DNA of 64,000 nt. It comes from Paremcibacter congregatus. Its GTDB lineage: Bacteria; Pseudomonadota; Alphaproteobacteria; Sphingomonadales; Emcibacteraceae. This document shows positions 1 to 8,615 of the stretch, one piece after another. The stretch lies in assembly GCF_006385135.1 (NCBI RefSeq), contig NZ_CP041025.1:2945501-3009500 (forward strand), written 5' to 3'. The notes below the pieces were generated by a model that was not told where the DNA came from, ran no database searches, and worked only from the letters and a program-made list of their open reading frames with translations. The translations under genes were made by a program, and so were the position numbers. The first letter of the stretch is position 1, and each line of letters starts with the position of its first letter.

Positions 1-83
1 GCCGCCAACCCACAGAGTACGCCTGCGGTATTGTTTTCTGTCAGATTATTATTCGCTGCTTGCGTAGAATTTAGTTTTGACAT
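1..83 (-). CDS. Partial CDS, N-terminus only, possible membrane transporter
   Basis: An ATG at 83 opens a stop-free frame of 27 codons running off the left edge on the minus strand. The peptide begins MSKLNSTQAANNN and ends GVLCGLA, which resembles the start of a first membrane helix in EamA/DMT transporters. Only the extreme N-terminus is visible, so the family is a guess from composition. No strong Shine-Dalgarno sequence is seen. It would be divergent from the dipeptidase gene, with about 175 bp between them. Confidence 0.35.
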   Translation of the reverse strand, partial: MSKLNSTQAANNNLTENNTAGVLCGLA

Positions 84-259
84 CGGGACTGAACACTCAC
101 TTTACCTGATTTACAGGTATAGGATAATAATTGATAAATCAAGTAACATAAAAAGTCGGTTAGGTTATCAAGCCCAGACACATCTTTCTGTTGCGGTGGT
201 CCTGAAATGACGGCATACTAAAATCAAACGTATGATTTATATAAGGGAGAGAAAATATC

Positions 260-1456
260 ATGGCGGCTCTGGAACACAAAAAACGTGGAAAATTAATGGC
301 TGTTTTACTGGTGATTGTGGCGCTGGCCCTGGTGGTATACTACATCGCCCTGCCCCGTTACGCGGCCCATATGGATGCCCAGATGAACCAGGCCCTTGAA
401 TCCGGTCCCTATACCGTCAGCGAACCTGCCCAGAGGCTGCATGACAGCCTGATTGTCGCCGACATGCATGGCGATTTCCTGTTATGGAACCGCGACTTTC
501 TGGAACAGAGCGACCGGGGCCTGATTGATTTGCCGCGGTTGCGAAAAGGCAATCTGTCGCTTCAGGCCTTCACCATTGTCAGCAAGGTGCCCAAAGGCAT
601 CAACATCCACAAGAATACAGCTGACAGCGACCAGATCACCCTGTTGGCTTTCGCGCAGCACTGGCCGTTCAAAGCATTAAACAGCCTGAAAGAACGCGCT
701 CTTTTCCAATCAAAGAAACTCCATGATTATGCCGATCGTTCGGCGGGTCAGTTCACCCTGATCAAAACAAAAAGCGACCTGGCGGACTTTGTCGCAGCCC
801 GACAGGACGGACAGAAAATCACCGCCGGATTCCTCGGCATAGAGGGCGCCCAGGTTCTGGAAGGCGATCTGGCCAACGTCAAGACCATGTTTGATGCCGG
901 TTTCCGCATGATGGCAGCGACACATTTTTTTGACACGGAACTCGGCGGCTCCGCCCACGGGGTCAGTCTCGGCGGTCTGACTGATTTTGGCGCCCAGGTT
1001 TTTCAGGACATGCAGCAACGCGGCATGCTGATCGATATTGCCCATGCGTCCCCCAAACTGATTGACGATATTCTCGCCCAGGCCACGACCCCGGTTGTGT
1101 CATCCCATACCGGGGTGCGCGGGGTGTGTGATAATCAACGCAATCTCAATGATGCACATATCAAAGGCGTCGCCAAGACCGGTGGTATGATCGGGGTCGG
1201 TTTCTGGGATGTCGCCGTTTGTGACCCAAGCCCCAAAGGTATTGTCACGGCGATCAAATATGTCGCGGATCTGGTGGGCGTCGATCACGTCGGCCTTGGA
1301 TCAGACTTTGACGGCGCCATCACCGCACCTTTTGATGCCGGCGGCATGGCCCTGATCACAGAAGAACTGATGAATGTCGGTTTTGCCGAAGAAGATATCC
1401 GCAAGATTATGGGGGGCAACGCCCTGCGCATTCTGGGCCAGACCCTGCCAGAATAA
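260..1456 (+). CDS. Membrane dipeptidase, peptidase family M19
   Basis: A zinc-dependent dipeptidase of the renal-dipeptidase/M19 family, which hydrolyses dipeptides and in bacteria often has unknown substrates. The 398-aa product has one N-terminal membrane helix (about residues 11-29), so the catalytic domain is probably periplasmic. Family signatures are the metal-binding segment VADMHGD near residue 67, SSHTGVRGVCDNQRNL around residues 280-295, and HVGLGSDFDG near residue 345. AAGGGAGAG just upstream of the ATG at 260 is a good ribosome binding site. It appears monocistronic. The family call is firm; the substrate is unknown. Confidence 0.88.
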   Translation: MAALEHKKRGKLMAVLLVIVALALVVYYIALPRYAAHMDAQMNQALESGPYTVSEPAQRLHDSLIVADMHGDFLLWNRDFLEQSDRGLIDLPRLRKGNLSLQAFTIVSKVPKGINIHKNTADSDQITLLAFAQHWPFKALNSLKERALFQSKKLHDYADRSAGQFTLIKTKSDLADFVAARQDGQKITAGFLGIEGAQVLEGDLANVKTMFDAGFRMMAATHFFDTELGGSAHGVSLGGLTDFGAQVFQDMQQRGMLIDIAHASPKLIDDILAQATTPVVSSHTGVRGVCDNQRNLNDAHIKGVAKTGGMIGVGFWDVAVCDPSPKGIVTAIKYVADLVGVDHVGLGSDFDGAITAPFDAGGMALITEELMNVGFAEEDIRKIMGGNALRILGQTLPE

Positions 1457-1463
1457 AGCAGGA

Positions 1464-1937
1464 TCACCATTTCGCGGGAAAACACACCACATATTCAGAA
1501 GAGCGCCTGATCTTCTCTTGCTGATCGGCGCTCTTTGTTTCGTCCAGTTTCTTTTTCAACCGGTCACAGGCTGTTGCGGAAACCACTTTCAGGCGGTTGG
1601 CCATGCTCAGCGCCATATAGAGCTTTTGTTTATAGGCATCTCTGGTTTTAAAGTCATTCATGGTGACAACAACTGTTTCGTCCCGGTTCAAAACATCTGT
1701 GACTTCCGCTTTCACCTCGGCAAAATAGGCATTCATGGCCGGTGCTTCTTTTTCCGACACCCCATAGTCGCGAACATCAAATTCCGCACCAGCGGTCGGT
1801 ACCTCGTCTTCCTGGATGGGCGACACGATGACCGGCGCCGGTGCCGGCGGCGGGGTTGTGACATCGGCGTAATACCAGATGCTGAACCCCAGCATAATCA
1901 CGGCCACTGCAAATATTATCTTCTGAAAATGTCGCAC
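1464..1937 (-). CDS. Hypothetical single-pass membrane protein
   Basis: I recognise no family. The product starts VRHFQK and has one membrane helix at about residues 7-24, a Pro-rich linker (TPPPAPAP), then a soluble, charged helical domain. I chose the GTG at 1937 because AGGA lies 6 nt upstream; a TTG at 1997 would add 20 residues with no obvious ribosome binding site. It is convergent with the dipeptidase, separated by only 7 bp. The topology suggests a periplasmic domain tethered to the inner membrane. Confidence 0.6.
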   Translation of the reverse strand: MRHFQKIIFAVAVIMLGFSIWYYADVTTPPPAPAPVIVSPIQEDEVPTAGAEFDVRDYGVSEKEAPAMNAYFAEVKAEVTDVLNRDETVVVTMNDFKTRDAYKQKLYMALSMANRLKVVSATACDRLKKKLDETKSADQQEKIRRSSEYVVCFPAKW

Positions 1938-2113
1938 AAAGTTTCCTGTCTTTTCATGAGCAAGCCCCTTTATTGCCGGACCGACCTCAAAGATCAAGGC
2001 CGATAGGGGACAAATCTGTTAAAATGCAAAAATACCCCTTTCGAACGAAATTTAAAAAATTCTTTAACTAAAACCCTGTATGGATTATTTTAAACAAGGA
2101 TCAACAATTTAAA

Positions 2114-2818
2114 ATGGCGCGTCATTTGAACAAGATTACAAAATTTCTGCGGGTCTTCGCGCTTCTCTTTCCGGGATTATTTGCGCCGCTGTTCGCCAGC
2201 CATGCGGGCATCATACAATCTGACACCAAAAAAAAAGACGCTTATGAATTGCACCATAATATCATTATTTATAACAAGCTATCGAGCTTTCAGAACCGCC
2301 ACGAACAAAATCCACCGAATATATTCGATCCTGCCGCCTTTTCAACGCCACAGGCGGCGACATTTCCCTCTGAAGGTTTTTCCTCTTTGACCTCCCACAG
2401 TGTCCCGGCCCTCACCCAGGGCATTATCGAACCGGCAGGTCCGGCGTTCACGTCATTGCCGGGAGCAGGAGGCGTCGTCGGCTCTTTTCTTGACAATTTC
2501 AAGGATGACCCCAGCCTCAGAACCATTTACTTCACCTCGAAAGCCATCACGTTCGGGTATCAGAAAAAGGTTGCCAATATCATGCAACTTGATTTTGATA
2601 TGGCACAGGAAAATTACCGGCAGGTGGAACATACCAGAGACCTCGGGTTCGCCGTTGAAGGACCTCTCACCGATCAGGAAGCCGTCGCGATCAAGCAGGA
2701 AACCCGGTTTATTTTCGGCTTTCTCAGCCAGGCTTATTTCGATATTCTACTGGTGCTGGCGACCATGGTTGGCGGTTTGTATCTCTGTTTCCGTTATGTC
2801 CTCGGGCGTTATATCTAA
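2114..2818 (+). CDS. Hypothetical exported protein with C-terminal membrane helix
   Basis: A 234-aa protein of unknown family. It has a classical signal peptide (hydrophobic core about residues 13-28, likely cleavage after SHA) and a hydrophobic segment near the C-terminus (FDILLVLATMVGG onwards) followed by RYVLGRYI. The middle is rich in Pro, Ser and Ala. The layout suggests a periplasmic protein anchored by its C-terminus. AAGGA about 12 nt before the ATG is a possible ribosome binding site. The last 4 bp overlap the convergent cobA stop. Confidence 0.55.
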   Translation: MARHLNKITKFLRVFALLFPGLFAPLFASHAGIIQSDTKKKDAYELHHNIIIYNKLSSFQNRHEQNPPNIFDPAAFSTPQAATFPSEGFSSLTSHSVPALTQGIIEPAGPAFTSLPGAGGVVGSFLDNFKDDPSLRTIYFTSKAITFGYQKKVANIMQLDFDMAQENYRQVEHTRDLGFAVEGPLTDQEAVAIKQETRFIFGFLSQAYFDILLVLATMVGGLYLCFRYVLGRYI

Positions 2819-3690
2819 CACCCTTTTGGCGGCACCTTCCCTTGGGGGATAATGCCGGACAGGTCCGCATCCAGAATACGCCCCGCCATCGCCCCTTGCC
2901 AATCGAGGCCCGCCCGCAACTTGGTGTTTTCCCCGAGCACGATCATCGCCGGCGCGACCATTTTCGCCTTCGCCACATCCTCTGCCGCCCGCGCCAGTGT
3001 GGTTTCCAGAACCCTCTGATCCGGGGTACTCGCTTTACTGATCACCGCCACCGCTTCATCCGGACGGCGTCCTGAGCGGAGAAATTGCTCCGTCATCTGT
3101 TTAATTCGGCTCAACGCCATGTAAACCACGATCACCGGCGAAGATTTTGCCAATGCATCCCAGTCAATATCTTTAGACAAGCCGCCATCTTCGCCGTGGC
3201 CGGTCAGGAAAGTTACCGCCGAATTTGTATGACGGTCCGTCACCGGAATACCGGCATAAGCCAGCCCGCCGATCCCGGCGGTAATCCCAGGCACAACCCG
3301 GAAAGGGATTTTAGCCTCCACCAGATGACGTGCCTCTTCACCGCCACGCCCAAAGACAAAGGGGTCGCCGCCCTTTAACCGCAGAACTTTTTTGCCTGAC
3401 GTCGCATGTTGCACCAGTCGATCGGAAATATCCGCCTGTTTGGCCGACGGCTGCCCCCCGCGCTTTCCGGCAAATTCCAGAACAGCCTGTTCCCCCGCCA
3501 TATCCAGAACACCCTGCCCGACCAAAGCGTCATAGACCACAACATCGGCTTGTTGAAGCGCCTTTAACGTCAACAGAGATACCAAACCGGGATCGCCCGG
3601 ACCAGCCCCGGCAAGCCAGACCCATCCTGATTCGAGGTCAGCCATCCCTGCAAAGATTGTATTCAATGTTATTTGCTTTCCCGCGCTCAT
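2815..3690 (-). CDS. cobA: Uroporphyrinogen-III C-methyltransferase (SUMT)
   Basis: Transfers two methyl groups from SAM to uroporphyrinogen III to give precorrin-2, the branch point to siroheme and cobalamin. The 291-aa product has the SUMT signature: VWLAGAGPGDPGLVSLLTLKA near the N-terminus, the VVYDALV segment, RLKGGDPFVFGRGGEE, and VVPGITAG. It is a stand-alone methyltransferase, not a CysG fusion. AGGAAA lies about 9 nt before the ATG. No other siroheme or B12 genes are nearby, although sulfur amino acid genes occur about 35 kb downstream. Confidence 0.93.
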   Translation of the reverse strand: MSAGKQITLNTIFAGMADLESGWVWLAGAGPGDPGLVSLLTLKALQQADVVVYDALVGQGVLDMAGEQAVLEFAGKRGGQPSAKQADISDRLVQHATSGKKVLRLKGGDPFVFGRGGEEARHLVEAKIPFRVVPGITAGIGGLAYAGIPVTDRHTNSAVTFLTGHGEDGGLSKDIDWDALAKSSPVIVVYMALSRIKQMTEQFLRSGRRPDEAVAVISKASTPDQRVLETTLARAAEDVAKAKMVAPAMIVLGENTKLRAGLDWQGAMAGRILDADLSGIIPQGKVPPKGC

Positions 3691-4009
3691 GATTTATATT
3701 TTCCTGTATGCTTCGCCATTATGACGAAATCTTCCTTAAAAAATAATATAGTACATCATCCAGGTCATTCTAAATACAGGCAGAAATCAACGACAAAGCC
3801 CCTCTGAAGAGGCTGGCTATTCATTGCATATTCACTTTAACTGCTATATAGGAAGGCGCTAGGCCTTGTATAACCTTTACTCTTTTTTAACCGTGTTTGT
3901 TATTAACCTTTTAAAACCTTATAATTTAAAATAGCGCATTGGTGAAATATTGAATTAAAAAATATACAAAATAGAATTGGCGCAATAGCGTGGTTACAGG
4001 ACGTGGTTG
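3691..4009. other. AT-rich intergenic region
   Basis: This 319-bp gap between cobA and the DPT-repeat gene shows no convincing coding frame. It is strongly AT-rich. A short palindrome-like GGCGCTAGGCC lies near 3857. It presumably holds the promoters for both divergent genes, but I cannot assign a clear sigma-70 or sigma-54 promoter. Confidence 0.5.
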
Positions 4010-6967
4010 ATGGAGTTAAAGTATAAATTATTGGCAGTCGCAAGCACGATCGCCTTGAGTACATGGGTTTATAACGACCTCGTTGATAACGAGGCGAGCA
4101 AGCAAGCACTCCAGGACCAAATTGACCTGATGTCCCCGGACAAACGTAATGCCCAAACGTCAGAGGGAATTATTGTTACCGCGCCGCAGGAAGAAAATAC
4201 ATCCGTTTCATCCCCCTCATCACGCCCCTTGATATCACAAGGGACCGGCTATGCCGATACCCGCCTGGATCGCCTGCCGGAAACCGGACATCCCGACACT
4301 AGCCTTGAAAAAACCAGCCTTCCCCGGGATATTCCGTTTGTCCCTAAACTGACACCACCGCCCCAGAGCCTCGTTTCCCGCGAGGATGCGGTCAAGGCGG
4401 CCATCGACGGCAGTCCGGAAGCCCTGCAAACTCTGCAAAAGTATTTTGACAGTTCCGCCGGGAAAACAGACAAAATAACCGATCTGGCATCCGGCATCCT
4501 CACCGACCTTGGCGGTTCAAGTCTGGCGGCCAATGCCGCGGCACTGCAGGAAGCGGCATCACGGGTCATTGACGCCGCCGCCCGCGCCGCGAGTTCCGCC
4601 TATGCCTTGCCCTATGATTCCATTTCAGATTTTGGTTTGGGATATGATGATATCGGATGGGATTTTGGCCCCCATAAGAAAACCCCTCACCGGGGGTTTA
4701 TCCGGGTGGCGCCAAGTGACCCTCACCTTGAAGGCAACCGACTCATCGCGCTCGAAGCCTCAAAAGAAAATGATTTTATCAAGGACGGTATTCTGAATGT
4801 CGAAGCCTTCGGCATTCCAGATGTCAAAAAAGGCTCTTATCGCCTGTACATATTTTCTGCACCGCTGCCGACCGGCAAAAGCCTGACCCATCCTTTCGGT
4901 CATAAATTTGGCGTCAACGGCAACGAATTGCGCGTGATTGACACCGCGAAAACCGGCACCCAGCAATGGGCCAAGTTATCAAACAATGGTATTGCTCTGT
5001 TCGGGGCAGAAGACACCGGACTTGTGGCTTCCAACAGTGACGTCAAACCTCTCGGGCTTGGCCGGGAAGAAAAAAATGACATTGACGGCTGGATGCTGAC
5101 CACACTGGTCAGAAACACCGGTGAGCCGATCAATATGCGGTTCGAAGCAGAAAAAGAAGCAGAAACCTATATCGTTGGAGTAATCATGACTGTCGCCGAT
5201 ACCGACAGCATGGAAAAAGAGTTGAATGAGCAGTTGCTGGCAATGCTGGAGAATACCGCCCCAGGTGGTATTGACACCACAGACCAGACATTTAACAATG
5301 ATTTCACGGCCAAAACCTTTGCCCAGTTTTTCTCCAACCCGAATACCCGATCCGCCCTCGGCCCGAACGCCCAGACATTAGATGGATCAGGGAACGGCGG
5401 CTTGGCTGCACCGACCGGTCCAACGGACCCAACTGATCCGACCGATCCAACTGATCCGACTGATCCAACCGATCCAACGGACCCGACTGATCCGACTGAT
5501 CCGACTGATCCGACCGATCCAACGGACCCAACTGATCCGACTGATCCGACTGATCCAACTGATCCAACGGACCCGACCGATCCAACTGATCCGACGGATC
5601 CAACGGACCCAACTGATCCGACCGATCCAACTGATCCGACTGATCCGACTGATCCAACTGATCCTACTGATCCAACGGACCCGACCGATCCAACTGATCC
5701 AACCGATCCGACTGATCCGACTGATCCGACTAATCCAACTGATCCAACGGACCCGACCGATCCGACTGATCCAACTGATCCAACGGACCCGACCGATCCA
5801 ACTGATCCGACCGATCCAACGGACCCAACTGATCCGACTGATCCAACGGACCCGACTGATCCAACTGATCCGACTGATCCAACGGACCCGACTGATCCAA
5901 CTGATCCGACTGATCCAACGGACCCAACTGATCCGACTGATCCGACTGATCCAACTGATCCAACGGACCCGACCGATCCAACTGATCCGACGGATCCAAC
6001 GGACCCAACTGATCCGACCGATCCAACTGATCCGACTGATCCGACTGATCCTACTGATCCAACGGACCCGACCGATCCAACTGATCCAACCGATCCGACT
6101 GATCCGACTGATCCGACTAATCCAACTGATCCAACGGACCCGACCGATCCGACTGATCCAACTGATCCAACGGACCCGACCGATCCAACTGATCCGACCG
6201 ATCCAACGGACCCAACTGATCCGACTGATCCAACGGACCCGACTGATCCAACTGATCCGACTGATCCAACGGACCCGACTGATCCAACTGATCCGACTGA
6301 TCCGACTGATCCGACCGATCCAACGGACCCAACTGATCCGACTGATCCGACTGATCCAACTGATCCAACGGACCCGACCGATCCAACTGATCCGACGGAT
6401 CCAACGGACCCAACTGATCCGACCGATCCGACTGATCCAACTGATCCGACCGATCCGACTGACCCAGAAGAGCTTTATGCGAATGCGGGACCGGACCAGA
6501 GCATCTATGATGGAATGGATTTTAATCTGGATGGCTGCACAGTCGATTCTTCGAGCATATCAGCTGTTTCACTATGTGATATTGAGGCCCAACTGGGTGA
6601 CGCCGGTTTTGATGCCTTATTCGACATCAGCTGGGAGCTTCACTTAAACGATGGAAACACCATCATTTTAGGAAACGACTTGCGGCTCTATGACGTCATC
6701 GCCAATTACAACAACCTGTTCTCCGCCACCGGGACAGAATTCCCCGGGCTGGGAAGCTATGTTATTGATCTTGTCATTGATTATACCGGCGGCGCATTTG
6801 AATATGATGGCATAAATGTCAGCAATAACGGCACGCCGTTAAATGCCAAGGACAGCATGACGCTCTATATCGTCAATGTTTCGGCGCCTCCCATGCTGGC
6901 CCTGTTTGGGCTGGGTTGGGGCTTTACCGCCTATCGGCGCAAAAAGAAAAACAGACTGCAGAAATAA
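4010..6967 (+). CDS. Secreted DPT-repeat stalk protein with PEP-CTERM-like anchor
   Basis: A 985-aa exported protein of unknown function. Order of parts: an N-terminal hydrophobic segment; a unique region to about residue 465; about 116 Asp-Pro-Thr tripeptides with only two Asn-Pro-Thr variants; a PKD-like stretch starting NAGPDQSIYDG; and a C-terminal tail APPMLALFGLGWGF then basic YRRKKK. That tail has the architecture of a PEP-CTERM sorting signal (short Pro motif, helix, Arg/Lys cluster), with APP replacing PEP. I start at the ATG at 4010, 8 nt after AGGA; a TTG lies at 4007. The repeat should be an extended acidic, proline-rich stalk. No exosortase is in this window. The gene converges on a prolyl-hydroxylase-like gene 45 bp away. 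Confidence 0.75.
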   Translation: MELKYKLLAVASTIALSTWVYNDLVDNEASKQALQDQIDLMSPDKRNAQTSEGIIVTAPQEENTSVSSPSSRPLISQGTGYADTRLDRLPETGHPDTSLEKTSLPRDIPFVPKLTPPPQSLVSREDAVKAAIDGSPEALQTLQKYFDSSAGKTDKITDLASGILTDLGGSSLAANAAALQEAASRVIDAAARAASSAYALPYDSISDFGLGYDDIGWDFGPHKKTPHRGFIRVAPSDPHLEGNRLIALEASKENDFIKDGILNVEAFGIPDVKKGSYRLYIFSAPLPTGKSLTHPFGHKFGVNGNELRVIDTAKTGTQQWAKLSNNGIALFGAEDTGLVASNSDVKPLGLGREEKNDIDGWMLTTLVRNTGEPINMRFEAEKEAETYIVGVIMTVADTDSMEKELNEQLLAMLENTAPGGIDTTDQTFNNDFTAKTFAQFFSNPNTRSALGPNAQTLDGSGNGGLAAPTGPTDPTDPTDPTDPTDPTDPTDPTDPTDPTDPTDPTDPTDPTDPTDPTDPTDPTDPTDPTDPTDPTDPTDPTDPTDPTDPTDPTDPTDPTDPTDPTDPTDPTDPTNPTDPTDPTDPTDPTDPTDPTDPTDPTDPTDPTDPTDPTDPTDPTDPTDPTDPTDPTDPTDPTDPTDPTDPTDPTDPTDPTDPTDPTDPTDPTDPTDPTDPTDPTDPTDPTDPTDPTDPTDPTDPTDPTNPTDPTDPTDPTDPTDPTDPTDPTDPTDPTDPTDPTDPTDPTDPTDPTDPTDPTDPTDPTDPTDPTDPTDPTDPTDPTDPTDPTDPTDPTDPTDPTDPTDPTDPTDPTDPTDPTDPEELYANAGPDQSIYDGMDFNLDGCTVDSSSISAVSLCDIEAQLGDAGFDALFDISWELHLNDGNTIILGNDLRLYDVIANYNNLFSATGTEFPGLGSYVIDLVIDYTGGAFEYDGINVSNNGTPLNAKDSMTLYIVNVSAPPMLALFGLGWGFTAYRRKKKNRLQK
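5416..6467 (+). repeat. 9-bp coding minisatellite (DPT)n with ~390-405 bp higher-order repeats
   Basis: About 1,050 bp made of 9-bp units GAYCCNACN encoding Asp-Pro-Thr. Synonymous variants create a longer pattern: the marker GACGGATCC recurs at 5593, 5989 and 6394 (396 and 405 bp apart), CCTACTG at 5663 and 6050, and the Asn variant ACTAATCC at about 5731 and 6118 (both 387 bp apart). The array is therefore about 2.6 copies of a 43-45-unit block that differ by single 9-bp units. That indicates recent segmental duplication plus slippage. Confidence 0.92.
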
Positions 6968-6973
6968 TTTCAT

Positions 6974-7000
6974 AAAAGGCAGCCTCCGGGGCTGCCTTTT
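6974..7000. terminator. Bidirectional intrinsic terminator
   Basis: An 11-bp perfect stem AAAAGGCAGCC / GGCTGCCTTTT with a 5-nt loop lies between two convergent genes. The A and T runs at its ends give a U-tract on both strands, so it can serve both the DPT-repeat gene and the oxygenase gene. Confidence 0.85.
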
Positions 7001-7012
7001 ATTTATCCCCTG

Positions 7013-8434
7013 TCAGCTCTTGTCAGCGATTTTAAAATGGCTGAAAATATTGGTGTATAATTTTCCATTGAATGGCTGCGGACGCCCATGCGCAAGGCGG
7101 GTTGCTTCATAATAAATGACATCGCCCGGTTCCAGGAAAATATCGTGCTTACGGTAATAATTGTCCTCAATCCTCAAAGGCCAGGGGTCAGTCACTTCCT
7201 GATCAATATTGATAATGACCCCGATGATATGGGTCCCGTTGCGGTCCCGATGCACCTTCAGCGCAGTCCCATGATGATAGACCCGAATGCCGTAAACAAA
7301 GGTCGGTTCAAGTTTCAGCCCGCTCCATATTTCCAGCACCGGTTTCAGACAGGCCTGTATCTCCTTCTCCAGTGATTTCGGTAACTGAATGAGGCTGCTC
7401 TTCGCCGTGTCCGTCTTGGCATTCTTGATAAATCTCTCCGCAACCGTTTCCGGCACCTGGGCGTGAAAATTCTTCCGATAAAAATCCATAATCTTATCCA
7501 GCAACGGCTTCGGCAACCGGTCTCGCTCAAACCCAATAGTGGTATAATTGGGTACATTCTCCTTATCCAGACGCTTGAAGGCAGGCAAGCCATTTTCGGT
7601 ACGGAAAATTTTCTTCAAAATCAACCCGCACCCCTTCTCCACAGGGCGACACAGATGAACGGCCTTGTCATTAACGGTGCCGTCGGGAAAAAGATTGTTC
7701 CAAATCACGGCGCGCCCTCGCTTCACAGGCACCGAGTGATCGACTTCAGGAAAACTCAGCCCCCCGCCGACACTTGTCTCCTCAAGATAAATCACAAAAC
7801 TGTAACTGCGTTGTCCGAGCGCCCCGCCCTTTTCAATAAGGTCATCGGCTTCGAAGAAATCCCTTTTCGGATAAAAAGTCTGTCCTGCCTCATAAAATTG
7901 CGCCTGTAGAGGCTCCGCATGTTTTGGTGATAACCCCAGCACGGAACAAATCCGCCGATCCACGTCCTGAAACAAAGTGTCTTTGATCCCCCCCAGATCA
8001 TGGTTTCTTGTGCAAAATGACGGATCGTTTTCATCCTTTAGGGCAATGCCCGTCGACGGCGCCTCGCGTTGCACCTTGCGCCTCAACGCATCACATTCCG
8101 CCTCATTAAGAAAATCATCCAACACGTAAAGCTCAAATCCCTCAACATTCTGACGTACGGCATTGGGAATGAAGGGGGAGGCCGTTTCACGCATCCGGGC
8201 ATCTTTGTAACGTTTCAGCGGATTGATAATCTGGTCTACGGGAATTGCCGGTTCGAAGTTCAGCGCCGCCTTGGCCACCTCATAACTGAACCCCTCATCT
8301 ATCATGATCCGGAACATACCGTTCTTGTCACACCCCGCATCAAGGTTGGTGCGGACCCATTTTTTCCAATGGTCATTCAGCTGCTTTTCGGCCAGAAATT
8401 TTTCCAGGTCCTGTTTATGCAATTCATCCGTCAT
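7013..8434 (-). CDS. Tandem prolyl-4-hydroxylase-like 2OG-Fe(II) oxygenase
   Basis: A 473-aa protein with two double-stranded beta-helix oxygenase domains of the prolyl 4-hydroxylase type, which use 2-oxoglutarate, O2 and Fe(II) to hydroxylate a substrate. Domain 1 (about 100-280) opens with LYVLDDFLNEAECDALR and has GGGLSFPE and a late His260. Where the iron-binding HxD should be it reads K190-R-D192, so the first His is missing. Domain 2 (about 365-470) has an intact triad, H395-R-D397 and H449 in LAHGRPQP. An N-terminal helical region precedes both. There is no signal peptide, so it should act in the cytoplasm. The substrate is unknown; it is convergent with the Pro-rich repeat gene. Confidence 0.75.
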   Translation of the reverse strand: MTDELHKQDLEKFLAEKQLNDHWKKWVRTNLDAGCDKNGMFRIMIDEGFSYEVAKAALNFEPAIPVDQIINPLKRYKDARMRETASPFIPNAVRQNVEGFELYVLDDFLNEAECDALRRKVQREAPSTGIALKDENDPSFCTRNHDLGGIKDTLFQDVDRRICSVLGLSPKHAEPLQAQFYEAGQTFYPKRDFFEADDLIEKGGALGQRSYSFVIYLEETSVGGGLSFPEVDHSVPVKRGRAVIWNNLFPDGTVNDKAVHLCRPVEKGCGLILKKIFRTENGLPAFKRLDKENVPNYTTIGFERDRLPKPLLDKIMDFYRKNFHAQVPETVAERFIKNAKTDTAKSSLIQLPKSLEKEIQACLKPVLEIWSGLKLEPTFVYGIRVYHHGTALKVHRDRNGTHIIGVIINIDQEVTDPWPLRIEDNYYRKHDIFLEPGDVIYYEATRLAHGRPQPFNGKLYTNIFSHFKIADKS

Positions 8435-8615
8435 ACTGCTTATATTTCATCCTGTTACTACAGATCACGATTACCCGAGAGCATAACTTTATACGCTTAT
8501 TTCGTCCAAAACCAGCCCTTTAATCCGTCTTATATATTCTCGCTATGGATATTTTTAACGAGATGTTGTATAGTCCTGCACAACCTATGAGAAACAATAG
8601 ATGGGGGGGAGCAGT

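Noticed and set aside
3855-3876. GG-N10-GC spacing upstream of the DPT gene as a sigma-54 promoter
   Set aside because: The sequence around 3860 has the spacing but not the TGGCAC or TTGC elements, so it is probably chance.
5382-6647. Long open frames in other frames and on the minus strand across the DPT repeats
   Set aside because: A 9-bp repeat without stop codons in any frame stays open by construction. Only the DPT frame has a signal segment, flanking unique domains and a sorting tail.
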